Positions 45,577 through 52,847 of a DNA stretch of 64,000 bases are shown here, piece by piece. Both the position numbers and the translations under genes were made by a program. Below the pieces are notes generated by a model. That model had not been told where the DNA came from. It worked only from the letters and a program-made list of their open reading frames with translations, and did not search any database. Position 1 is the first letter of the stretch. Every line of letters starts with the position of its first letter. The stretch comes from Phenylobacterium sp. Its GTDB lineage: Bacteria > Pseudomonadota > Alphaproteobacteria > Caulobacterales > Caulobacteraceae. The DNA lies in the NCBI RefSeq assembly GCF_004299445.1, contig NZ_SCTC01000021.1, positions 1 to 64,000 on the forward strand. Direction: 5' to 3'.

Positions 45577-46419
45577 CTAAGCTTGCGGCGAGGCCTGCGG
45601 CGCCCATCCGGTCAGGGTGATGATCTCGAAGCTGGCCGGGACGCGGCCGTCCGGCGTGCCGAAGCGCTCGAAGTAGATTTCGGCCATGCGGTTCAGGAGC
45701 TGGCGGGTCAGCTTCTTCGGATGACGGTCAGCCAGGACGCCGGTCTCGCCCATCTGGCGCAGGTCGAGGAGCAGCTTGAGCGGGTGGTCGTAAGTCACGG
45801 TCACCTTGTCGACGTCGCTCACCGTCTGGACGAAGCCGGCGCGTGACAACAGGCCCGCCGCGTCCTGCAGGTCGGCGAAGGGTGAGACCCGGCTGCCGGC
45901 GCCGCCCAGGATCTCGCTTTCGGCCGCCACCAGCGACTGGCGCAGTTCGGTCAGGGTGACGCCGCCCAGGAATGCGGCGATGAACAGGCCGTCGGGCTTC
46001 AGCACCAGCCGCGCCTGGATCAGCGCGCCCACCACGTCGTTGGTCCAGTGCAGGCCCAGGGTGGAGACGATCAGGTCCAGGCTGCCCGGCGCGAACGGCA
46101 GCCGCTCCTCATCGGCCACGACGCGCAGGCCGCCCCGTCCCGCCAGCATCCGACCCGACAGGTCGGCCTCGATCAGCGTCTCGACCTTGCCCGGCGTCTC
46201 CTCAACCAGAGCCTGTGCAAACGCCCCGCCACGCGCGGAGAGGTCGACGGCCAAGCTGAAGGTGCGCATGATGGGCGCCAGGCGCTCGGCGATGTCATAG
46301 GCCGCGCGTCGCTGGAGGAAGTCCGCGCCCGCGTAGCCGCTCGCCGCCCGGTCCAGGCGCTTGCGGTGCAGGTCGCGGTCGAAGAGCCGTGGAGGCGCGT
46401 GATGGGAAGGGGCGGGCAT
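45577..46419 (-). CDS. SAM-dependent methyltransferase, BioC/NDUFAF5-like
   Basis: A 280-residue methyltransferase. The N-terminus LFDRDLHRKRLDRAASGYAG, then FLQRRAAYDIAERL matches the NDUFAF5 group; mitochondrial NDUFAF5 hydroxylates an Arg in complex I. Then ADEERLPFAPGSLDLIVSTL and LHWTNDVVGALIQARLVLKP (motif IV/post-I areas) and FIAAFLGGVTLTELRQSL. Motif I is degenerate: VDLSARGGAFAQAL instead of DxGxGxG. A role in complex I assembly or biotin synthesis is inferred from family resemblance only. Its ATG (46419) shares a base with the likely start of the divergent comF gene. Confidence 0.85.
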   Translation of the reverse strand: MPAPSHHAPPRLFDRDLHRKRLDRAASGYAGADFLQRRAAYDIAERLAPIMRTFSLAVDLSARGGAFAQALVEETPGKVETLIEADLSGRMLAGRGGLRVVADEERLPFAPGSLDLIVSTLGLHWTNDVVGALIQARLVLKPDGLFIAAFLGGVTLTELRQSLVAAESEILGGAGSRVSPFADLQDAAGLLSRAGFVQTVSDVDKVTVTYDHPLKLLLDLRQMGETGVLADRHPKKLTRQLLNRMAEIYFERFGTPDGRVPASFEIITLTGWAPQASPQA

Positions 46420-47192
46420 TGAGCGCGGATGAAGCGGATTTCGTCGCGCGATGGAAGCCGAAAGCCCAGGCGGGCCTGCGCACCGCCCTTGATCTGCTGT
46501 TCCCGCCCCAGGCCATCGATGGCGGGCCCCGGCCGATGGCGGGCGGCTTCTCGGCCGACGCCTGGGGCCGAATCCGCTTCCTGGACGGGCCGGTCTGCGA
46601 CGGCTGCGGCGTGCCCTTCGAGTTCGATCCGGGCGACCGCTGCGCCGCCTGCCTGGCCAAGCCGCGGGCGTTCGACGCCGCCCGCGCGGCCTGCCTCTAC
46701 GACGAGACCTCGCGCGATCCGATCCTCAAGCTGAAGCACGCCGACCGGCTGGACCTGGCGCCCATGCTGGCCCGCTGGATCAGCCGCGCCGCGCGCGACC
46801 TGATCGAGGACGCCGACGCCATCGCGCCGGTGCCCCTGCACCGCTTCCGCCTGCTGCATCGCCGCTACAATCAGGCCGCGGAGATCGCTCGCCCCTTGGC
46901 GGCGATGACCGGCACGCCCTACTTGCCCGACGCGCTGGTCCGGCGGCGCGACACCGCCACCCAGGCGGGCAAGTCGGGGTCCGGCCGCAAGCGAAACGTG
47001 GCGGCGGCGTTCGAAGTGCCGGCTTCGCGGCGGAAACAGGTGGACGGTCTGCGCATTCTGTTGATCGATGACGTGCTCACCACCGGCGCCACCGCCGAGG
47101 GTTGCGCCAGGGCCCTCAAGGCCGCAGGCGCCGCCCGCGTCGATCTGGCCGTCGTCGCCCGCGTGCAGGCCGCGGCAGGACTCACCATATGA
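46419..47192 (+). CDS. ComF family phosphoribosyltransferase-like protein
   Basis: A 257-residue ComF-like protein linked to DNA uptake in competent bacteria, whose precise role is unclear. It has a double zinc ribbon near residues 50-75 (CDGCGVPFEFDPGDRCAACL) and a phosphoribosyltransferase fold: IAPVPLHRFRLLHRRYNQAA, RNVAAAFEVP and the PRPP loop LLIDDVLTTGATAEG. I favour the TTG at 46419 (AAGGGG upstream, spacer about 6); a GTG at 46389 would add 10 residues. Either start overlaps the divergent methyltransferase. grxC follows 33 bp downstream. Confidence 0.9.
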   Translation: MSADEADFVARWKPKAQAGLRTALDLLFPPQAIDGGPRPMAGGFSADAWGRIRFLDGPVCDGCGVPFEFDPGDRCAACLAKPRAFDAARAACLYDETSRDPILKLKHADRLDLAPMLARWISRAARDLIEDADAIAPVPLHRFRLLHRRYNQAAEIARPLAAMTGTPYLPDALVRRRDTATQAGKSGSGRKRNVAAAFEVPASRRKQVDGLRILLIDDVLTTGATAEGCARALKAAGAARVDLAVVARVQAAAGLTI

Positions 47193-47225
47193 TCTGCTAA
47201 CCCAGACCGTGTTATCTGAGAGGCC

Positions 47226-47480
47226 ATGACCCAGGTCACCATCTACACCAAGCCGTACTGCCCCTACTGCATCCGCGCCGTGGATCTGCTGGAGAAGAAG
47301 GGCGTCGCCTTCACCGAGATCGAGGCGGCCTTCGACGCCGAGAAGCGGCAGGAGATGATGCGGCGCTCGGGCCGCGCGACGTTCCCGCAGATCTTCGTGG
47401 GCGACCGCCACATCGGCGGTTGCGACGACATGATGGCGCTGGAGCGCGAGGGAAAGCTGGACCCGCTCCTGGCGGCCTGA
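47226..47480 (+). CDS. grxC: Glutaredoxin 3
   Basis: Glutaredoxin of 84 residues, a small thiol-disulfide reductase using glutathione. The dithiol active site is CPYC (Cys12, Cys15) in YTKPYCPYCIRA. The glutathione-binding TFPQIFVGDRHIGGCDD motif follows. Length is exactly that of GrxC. It follows comF closely on the same strand; a repeat element separates it from the nitrilase gene. Confidence 0.96.
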   Translation: MTQVTIYTKPYCPYCIRAVDLLEKKGVAFTEIEAAFDAEKRQEMMRRSGRATFPQIFVGDRHIGGCDDMMALEREGKLDPLLAA

Positions 47481-47481
47481 T

Positions 47482-47619
47482 CCCTCCCCTTCATGGGGAG
47501 GGTGGCTCGCACAGCGAGCCGGGTGGGGAAGTCACGATCCTCACCCACCTCAGAGTTCCGGCCCACACTTCCCCACCCTGGCCGCTGGCGCGGCCTGTCC
47601 CTCCCCATTAAGGGGAGGG
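47482..47619. repeat. Composite inverted-repeat element with four hairpins
   Basis: Order: hairpin 1 CCCTCCCC-TTCAT-GGGGAGGG (47482-47502); hairpin 2 GGCTCGC-ACA-GCGAGCC (47504-47520); outer arm GGGTGGGGAAGT (47521-47532); unique spacer; matching arm ACTTCCCCACCC (47567-47578); hairpin 3 GGCCGC-TGGC-GCGGCC (47580-47595); hairpin 4 CCCTCCCC-ATTAA-GGGGAGGG (47599-47619). Thus the left half is mirrored by the right, and hairpins 2 and 3 differ in sequence but keep pairing. The last GGGGAGGG is the ribosome-binding site of the next gene. Confidence 0.85.
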
Positions 47620-47621
47620 AG

Positions 47622-48437
47622 ATGCGCGTAGCCCTCATCCAGACCCGCACGCCCGCCACCCATGCCGCGGCGCTGGCTCATGTCCTGCCACTGGTGAGGG
47701 ACGCCGCCGCCCAGGGCGCGCGGTTCATCCTGACGCCCGAGGGCACGAACATCCTGCAGAAGGATCGCGGGACCCTGCTGCCGCAGCTGACCCTTCTCGC
47801 GGACGATCCCGTGGTGAACGGCCTGCGCGAGGCGGCCCGAGATCTGTCGGTGTGGATCGATGTCGGTTCGGCCCTGGTGAAGCGTGAGGATGGCAAGGCG
47901 GCCAACCGCCAGGTGCTGATCCGCCCGGACGGGACCATCGCCGCCACCTACGACAAGCTGCACATGTTCGACGTCGACCTGCCCACAGGCGAGACGGCGC
48001 GCGAGAGCGAGACCTACGAGCCGGGCGACCGGGCGGTGGTCGCCGACGTGGACAGCGTCCGGTTCGGCCTGACCATCTGCTACGACCTGCGCTTCGCCGC
48101 GCTCTACCGCGCCCTGGCGCTGGCCGGGGCCGAGGTGTTCACGATCCCGGCCGCTTTCACGCGGCCGACCGGTGAGGCCCACTGGGAGGTGCTGATGCGC
48201 GCCCGGGCCATCGAGACCGGCGCTTACGTGCTCGCCGCCGCGCAGGGCGGGTTCCACGAGGACCGGCGCGGCACGTGGGGGCGTTCGCTGGTGGTCGGGC
48301 CCTGGGGCGAGGTGGTCGCCAAGCTTGACCATGACGAGCCCGGCGTGCTTCTGGCCGAACTTGATCCGGCCGCGCCCGCCAAGGCTCGCGCCGCCATTCC
48401 GGCCCTGGCCAACGCGCGCGCCTTCACCGGCCCGTAG
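47622..48437 (+). CDS. Carbon-nitrogen hydrolase (nitrilase superfamily, Nit-like)
   Basis: A 271-residue nitrilase-fold amidase. The catalytic triad is seen: Glu in LTPEGTNILQ, Lys in YDKLHMFDVDLPTG and Cys in GLTICYDLRFAALYRAL. The YDKLHMFDVDLPTG and ESETYEPG text resembles the Nit1/omega-amidase branch, which removes deaminated glutathione or similar by-products; its position after grxC is in line with this (inference). The true start is the ATG at 47622 with GGGGAGGGAG immediately upstream, supplied by the repeat. DUF1178 follows 10 bp downstream. Confidence 0.92.
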   Translation: MRVALIQTRTPATHAAALAHVLPLVRDAAAQGARFILTPEGTNILQKDRGTLLPQLTLLADDPVVNGLREAARDLSVWIDVGSALVKREDGKAANRQVLIRPDGTIAATYDKLHMFDVDLPTGETARESETYEPGDRAVVADVDSVRFGLTICYDLRFAALYRALALAGAEVFTIPAAFTRPTGEAHWEVLMRARAIETGAYVLAAAQGGFHEDRRGTWGRSLVVGPWGEVVAKLDHDEPGVLLAELDPAAPAKARAAIPALANARAFTGP

Positions 48438-48447
48438 AGCAGCTTTG

Positions 48448-48879
48448 ATGATCCGCTACGCCCTGACCTGCGACCACGAGCACGAATTCGAAGGCTGGTT
48501 CGGCTCGTCCGACGACTACGACGACCAGCAGGCTCGCGGGCTCGTGGAATGCCCGGTCTGCGCCTCGAAGCAGGTGCGCAAGCAGATCATGGCGCCCGCC
48601 GTGACCGGGACGAAGCGCACGGTGAAGGACATCGAGCCCGCCAAGATGCAGGCGATGATGATGGAGGCTGCCGGCCGCATCCGCCGCCACGTGGAAGAGA
48701 ACTTCGACGACGTCGGCGACAGCTTCGCCAGCGAGGCCCGCGCCATCCACGAGGGCCGCGCCGAGGACCGGGGCATCTATGGCCAGGCCACCCCGAAGGA
48801 GGTGCGCGAGCTCGTGGAAGACGGCGTCCCCGTCGCCCCGCTGCCAGGCGAGCCCCCGAAGAAGACCGAGGTCAACTAG
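48448..48879 (+). CDS. DUF1178 family protein
   Basis: A 143-residue DUF1178 protein. It starts MIRYALTCDHEHEFEGWFGS, where the CxxxHxFEGWF signature opens the family, followed by CPVCASKQVRKQIMAPAV with a CxxC pair; together these probably bind zinc. The rest is helical and charged. Function is unknown; the family is widespread in alpha- and betaproteobacteria. It is transcribed with the nitrilase gene (10-bp gap). Confidence 0.92.
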   Translation: MIRYALTCDHEHEFEGWFGSSDDYDDQQARGLVECPVCASKQVRKQIMAPAVTGTKRTVKDIEPAKMQAMMMEAAGRIRRHVEENFDDVGDSFASEARAIHEGRAEDRGIYGQATPKEVRELVEDGVPVAPLPGEPPKKTEVN

Positions 48880-48977
48880 CCCGATCTTTTCCCGATCCGG
48901 ACGGTCGGTCCCCTCGACGTCCTTGCGGCGCAGCCTGCCGCGCGGCAATTTCAGATTGCATCGGGGGAAGGGTGTTC

Positions 48978-50924
48978 ATGCGCGTTCTTGGCGTTCTGGC
49001 TGCGCTCGCCGTGGCCTTTGCGGGTGTGTCCGCCATGGCCGCGCCGCTGGCCGCTTATGGCGGCCTGCCGAGCATCGATGCGATCGAGATCTCGCCGGAC
49101 GGCTCGACCCTGGCGGTCATCGTCTCAGACGGAAAGAACCGCGGCATCGTCCTGCGGCCGACGGCGGGCGGACCCCAGAAGACCTATCCTGTCGGCGCCT
49201 CAAAGGTCCGGCGGTTGGACTGGGTGGGGTCGGACCACCTGATCGTCACGACGTCCCAGACCGAGCGACTGATCGGATGGACGGGGGACAAGGGCGAATT
49301 CTCGCTGGGCTACGTGCTCGACGTGAAGGCGCAGAAGGTCTCTCCGCTATTCGAGGAGTCGCTGGAGAAGATGCAGACCGGCACCCACTTCCGTGGCGCC
49401 TCGACGCAGATCACGGATCCTCTGAACATCCTGGCCGGGCCGCCCGAGGTGCGGGTCATCGACGGAAAGCCCACGGTCTTCGTCGAGAAGATCACCTTCA
49501 AGGAAGGTTGGGGCGTGATCACGGTGGTCCGCGCCGACCTGAAGAGCGGTCGCCGCGACATCGTGGAATTCGGCGAGCGGGACACCCGCGCGGTCCTCCT
49601 CGGGCCGGAGGGAACGATCATTGCGCGCTCCGACTACGACGCGAAGTCGGGGCGCTGGGCGCTGAAACTGCGTCAGGGTGGGGGGTGGTTCGATGCGCGG
49701 ACCGCCGTCGCGAAGCTCGACCGACCCTACATGGTCGGGCTGGGCCGTGACGGGACCTCGGTGCTGATCGGCGAACTTGAGGCTGGCGGCTACGTACTTC
49801 GCGAGGTCAGCCCGGATGGCAAAGCCAGCGAGCCGCTCGACGTTCGTAACGGCGACGACGTCATCTTCGACCCTGAGACGCGTCGGCCGATCGGGCTCTA
49901 CGCCCTGGTCGGAGACGAGGGGCGCTACACCTTCTTCGCTGAGCGTGACCAGAAGGTCTGGGCGGCGGTGAAAGCGGCGTTCAAAGGCGATGCGGTCGAC
50001 TTGGCGTCCTGGTCACACGATCGCCAGAAGATCGTCGTGCTCGTCGACTCCGCGGCCGAGGGGCCCGCCTACGCCCTGGTCGACCTGGCGACGCGCAAGG
50101 CCGAATGGCTGGGGCCTCAGTATGAGAAGCTGATGCCCGAGGACCTCTCCAAGGTGCAGCCGGTGCGCTTCAAGGCCCGGGACGGTCTGGACCTCACAGG
50201 CTACCTCACCCTGCCGAACGGCCGCGAGGCCAGGAACCTGCCGCTCGTGGTGCTGGCGCACGGGGGCCCGGAGTCCCGCGACACGCCGGGCTTTGACTGG
50301 TGGTCGCAGGCGATCGCGTCACGAGGCTATGCGGTGCTGCGGGTGAACTATCGCGGGTCGGACGGCTTTGGCCGCGCCTTCGTCGAGGCCGGCTACGGGC
50401 AGTGGGGCCGCAAGATGCAGACCGACCTGTCCGACGGCGCGCGCTATCTCGCGGCCCAGGGGATGATCGATCCGAAGCGCGTCTGTATCGTGGGCGCGAG
50501 CTACGGCGGCTACGCGGCGCTCGCCGGCGCCACGATCGACACGGGCGTGTATCGCTGCGCCGTATCGGTGGCCGGGGTCTCCGACCTGCGTAAGCTGGTC
50601 GAGGACGAAGGGCGCAGCGCCAAGCGCTACTGGAAGCGCTTCATGGGGGTCGAGCGCCTGTCCGATCCGGCCCTCGCCCAAATCTCGCCCATCACGCACG
50701 TGGACAAGGTGTCCATCCCCGTCCTGATGGTCCACGGCCGCGACGACACCGTGGTGCCGCTGGAGCAGAGCGAGATCATGGCGGACGCCCTGCGCAAGGC
50801 CGGCAAGCCGGTCGAGCTGATCGTCCAGAAGGGCGAGGACCACTGGCTCAGCCGCGGCGAGACCCGCAGCGCGATGCTGGAGAGCACCATGGCTTTCGTC
50901 GAAAAGCACAACCCGCCGAATTGA
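48978..50924 (+). CDS. Secreted S9 prolyl oligopeptidase-family peptidase, copy 1
   Basis: A 648-residue exported serine peptidase. Signal peptide MRVLGVLAALAVAFAGVSAM. An N-terminal beta-propeller (about 25-385) has degenerate repeats (SPDGSTLAVIVSDGKNR, FDPETRRPIGLYALVGDEG). The C-terminal alpha/beta hydrolase (about 395-648) contains HGGPESRDTPGFDWW (oxyanion area), the nucleophile Ser508 in GASYGGYAAL, the acidic residue in HGRDDTVVP and His622 in EDHWLSRGE: a complete triad. It is the first of three tandem paralogues, all ending EKHNPPN. It probably hydrolyses peptides in the periplasm. Confidence 0.93.
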   Translation: MRVLGVLAALAVAFAGVSAMAAPLAAYGGLPSIDAIEISPDGSTLAVIVSDGKNRGIVLRPTAGGPQKTYPVGASKVRRLDWVGSDHLIVTTSQTERLIGWTGDKGEFSLGYVLDVKAQKVSPLFEESLEKMQTGTHFRGASTQITDPLNILAGPPEVRVIDGKPTVFVEKITFKEGWGVITVVRADLKSGRRDIVEFGERDTRAVLLGPEGTIIARSDYDAKSGRWALKLRQGGGWFDARTAVAKLDRPYMVGLGRDGTSVLIGELEAGGYVLREVSPDGKASEPLDVRNGDDVIFDPETRRPIGLYALVGDEGRYTFFAERDQKVWAAVKAAFKGDAVDLASWSHDRQKIVVLVDSAAEGPAYALVDLATRKAEWLGPQYEKLMPEDLSKVQPVRFKARDGLDLTGYLTLPNGREARNLPLVVLAHGGPESRDTPGFDWWSQAIASRGYAVLRVNYRGSDGFGRAFVEAGYGQWGRKMQTDLSDGARYLAAQGMIDPKRVCIVGASYGGYAALAGATIDTGVYRCAVSVAGVSDLRKLVEDEGRSAKRYWKRFMGVERLSDPALAQISPITHVDKVSIPVLMVHGRDDTVVPLEQSEIMADALRKAGKPVELIVQKGEDHWLSRGETRSAMLESTMAFVEKHNPPN

Positions 50925-50935
50925 GGATGCCGCTC

Positions 50936-52840
50936 ATGTGGATCGTTGCGCGCCTTGGCGCCCTTGTCCTGATCCTGATCGCCGCGCCTGCGGCGGCGGC
51001 CCCGCTGTCGTCCTACGGCAAGCTGCCGTCGATCGAGGCGGCGACGGTCTCGCCCAGCGGCTCGCTGCTCGCGGTGGTGACCTCCGACGGAGTTAAGCGG
51101 ACGATCGTCGTCCAGGACCTGGCGAAGGGCGCCGTCCTGCTCAGGGGCTTCGTCGGCGCCGAGAAGATACGCAACGTTCAGTGGGCCGGCGATCTGCATC
51201 TGCTCGTGACCACGTCGAAGACGGATACCTCGTTTGTGATCCAGGACGGCCGACGCGAGTGGTTCTTCGGCAATGTGATCGACGTCGCCGGGAAGAAAAT
51301 CCGCCCCCTCATGGGGGCGTCGAAGCAGGCGGATCTTCAAGCGATCCTGGGCGTGCCGGTAGTGCGCGTGGTGGGAGGCAAGCCCTTCATCTTCGCGCGG
51401 GGCGTGATCTTTTCCGGCCCGCGCGGCTACGTCTCGTTGTTTCGGATCGATCCCGTGACCGGGGCGAGCCGTCTGATCGAGCAGGGCGGGGCCGACACGA
51501 TCAACTGGCTTGTCGACGCCGACGGCGAGGTCATGGCGCGCGAGCTCTACAACTCCGGTTCGGGGGAATGGACGCTGCGAATCCGCTCCACGAGCGGCTG
51601 GCGGGATCTCGCCTCGAAGACTGCGCCGCTCGATCGCCCGTATCTGCTGGGCATGGGCCGCACGACGACGTCGGTGCTCTACGCCGACCGGGACGGCGAG
51701 GATCGCTGGGTCTGGAAGGAGGCTCCGCTGGATGGAGGTGCGGTCCGCGAGATTTCGCCGTCCGTGGACAGCCAGGCCACGGTGCGGGCGAGAGACGGCC
51801 GCCTCGTCGGGCAGGTCTCGCTGGTCGGCGATGAACCGCGCTATGTCTTCCACGAGGCCGCCGACGCAGAGGCCTGGAAGCTGGTGACCGACGCCTTCAG
51901 CGGCGCCGTACTCGGCCTGCAGTCCTGGTCGAACGACCGCCAGAAGATCGTGATCTACGTGGACTCGCCGACTGACGGTCCAGCTTACGTGCTCATCGAC
52001 ATGGCCAATCGCGAGGTGACGCGGATCGGGCCCGAGTACGCCGGGATCGAGGCTCGTGACATAGCGTTTCGCACGCCCGTGCGGTTCAAGGCGTCGGATG
52101 GGCTGCCGCTGAGTGGCTACCTCACCGTGCCGCGCGATCGGGCCGCGACGCGTCTGCCCCTCATCGTCTTTCCGCACGGCGGCCCTGAGGCCCGCGACAC
52201 GCCCGGCTTCGATTGGTGGGCCCAGGGCATGGCCTCGCGGGGCTATGCGGTGTTGCAGGTGAACTACAGAGGCTCGGCGGGCCTGGGCCGGCCGCACCTC
52301 GAGGCGGGCTACGGTCAATGGGGTCGCAAGATGCAGACGGACCTCTCCGACGGCGTCCGCCATCTGGTCGGACAGGGAACGGTCGATCCCAAGCGCGTCT
52401 GCATTGTCGGTGCCAGCTACGGCGGCTATGCGGCGCTCGCGGGGGCGACCCTTGACCCGGGAGTCTATCGCTGCGCCGTCGCCGTCTCCGGGCTCTCCGA
52501 CCTTCGGCGACTCGCCGAAAGCGAAGATCCGGGGGCGCGCCGCTACTGGAAGCGCTTCATGGGCGTCACATCGCTGAATGATCCGGCGCTGTCGCAAATC
52601 TCGCCCATCACGCACGTGGACAAGGTGTCCATACCCATCCTGATGATCCATGGCCGTGACGACACGGTGGTGCCGCTGGAGCAGAGCGAGATCATGGCGG
52701 ACGCTCTGCGCAAGGCCGGCAAGCCGGTCGAGCTGATCGTCCAGAAGGGCGAGGACCACTGGCTCAGCCGCGGCGAGACCCGCGGCGCGACGCTGGAGGC
52801 CACCATGGCCTTCGTCGAGAAACACAACCCGCCGAACTGA
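50936..52840 (+). CDS. Secreted S9 prolyl oligopeptidase-family peptidase, copy 2
   Basis: A 634-residue paralogue of the previous gene, 11 bp downstream. I chose the ATG at 50936 (GAGG about 9 nt upstream) which starts the signal peptide MWIVARLGALVLILIAAPAA; 50927 is an alternative. The same propeller-plus-hydrolase layout. The triad is complete: Ser494 (GASYGGYAAL), acidic residue in HGRDDTVVP, His608 (EDHWLSRGE). Its last 250 bp are almost identical to those of copy 1 while the propeller has diverged widely. Together with copies 1 and 3 it forms one operon. Confidence 0.93.
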   Translation: MWIVARLGALVLILIAAPAAAAPLSSYGKLPSIEAATVSPSGSLLAVVTSDGVKRTIVVQDLAKGAVLLRGFVGAEKIRNVQWAGDLHLLVTTSKTDTSFVIQDGRREWFFGNVIDVAGKKIRPLMGASKQADLQAILGVPVVRVVGGKPFIFARGVIFSGPRGYVSLFRIDPVTGASRLIEQGGADTINWLVDADGEVMARELYNSGSGEWTLRIRSTSGWRDLASKTAPLDRPYLLGMGRTTTSVLYADRDGEDRWVWKEAPLDGGAVREISPSVDSQATVRARDGRLVGQVSLVGDEPRYVFHEAADAEAWKLVTDAFSGAVLGLQSWSNDRQKIVIYVDSPTDGPAYVLIDMANREVTRIGPEYAGIEARDIAFRTPVRFKASDGLPLSGYLTVPRDRAATRLPLIVFPHGGPEARDTPGFDWWAQGMASRGYAVLQVNYRGSAGLGRPHLEAGYGQWGRKMQTDLSDGVRHLVGQGTVDPKRVCIVGASYGGYAALAGATLDPGVYRCAVAVSGLSDLRRLAESEDPGARRYWKRFMGVTSLNDPALSQISPITHVDKVSIPILMIHGRDDTVVPLEQSEIMADALRKAGKPVELIVQKGEDHWLSRGETRGATLEATMAFVEKHNPPN

Positions 52841-52847
52841 GGACCGG

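Noticed and set aside
50627-52825. A 732-codon minus-strand frame across two S9 genes
   Set aside because: Antisense shadow that spans a gene border; it mirrors the duplicated S9 DNA and has no domain.
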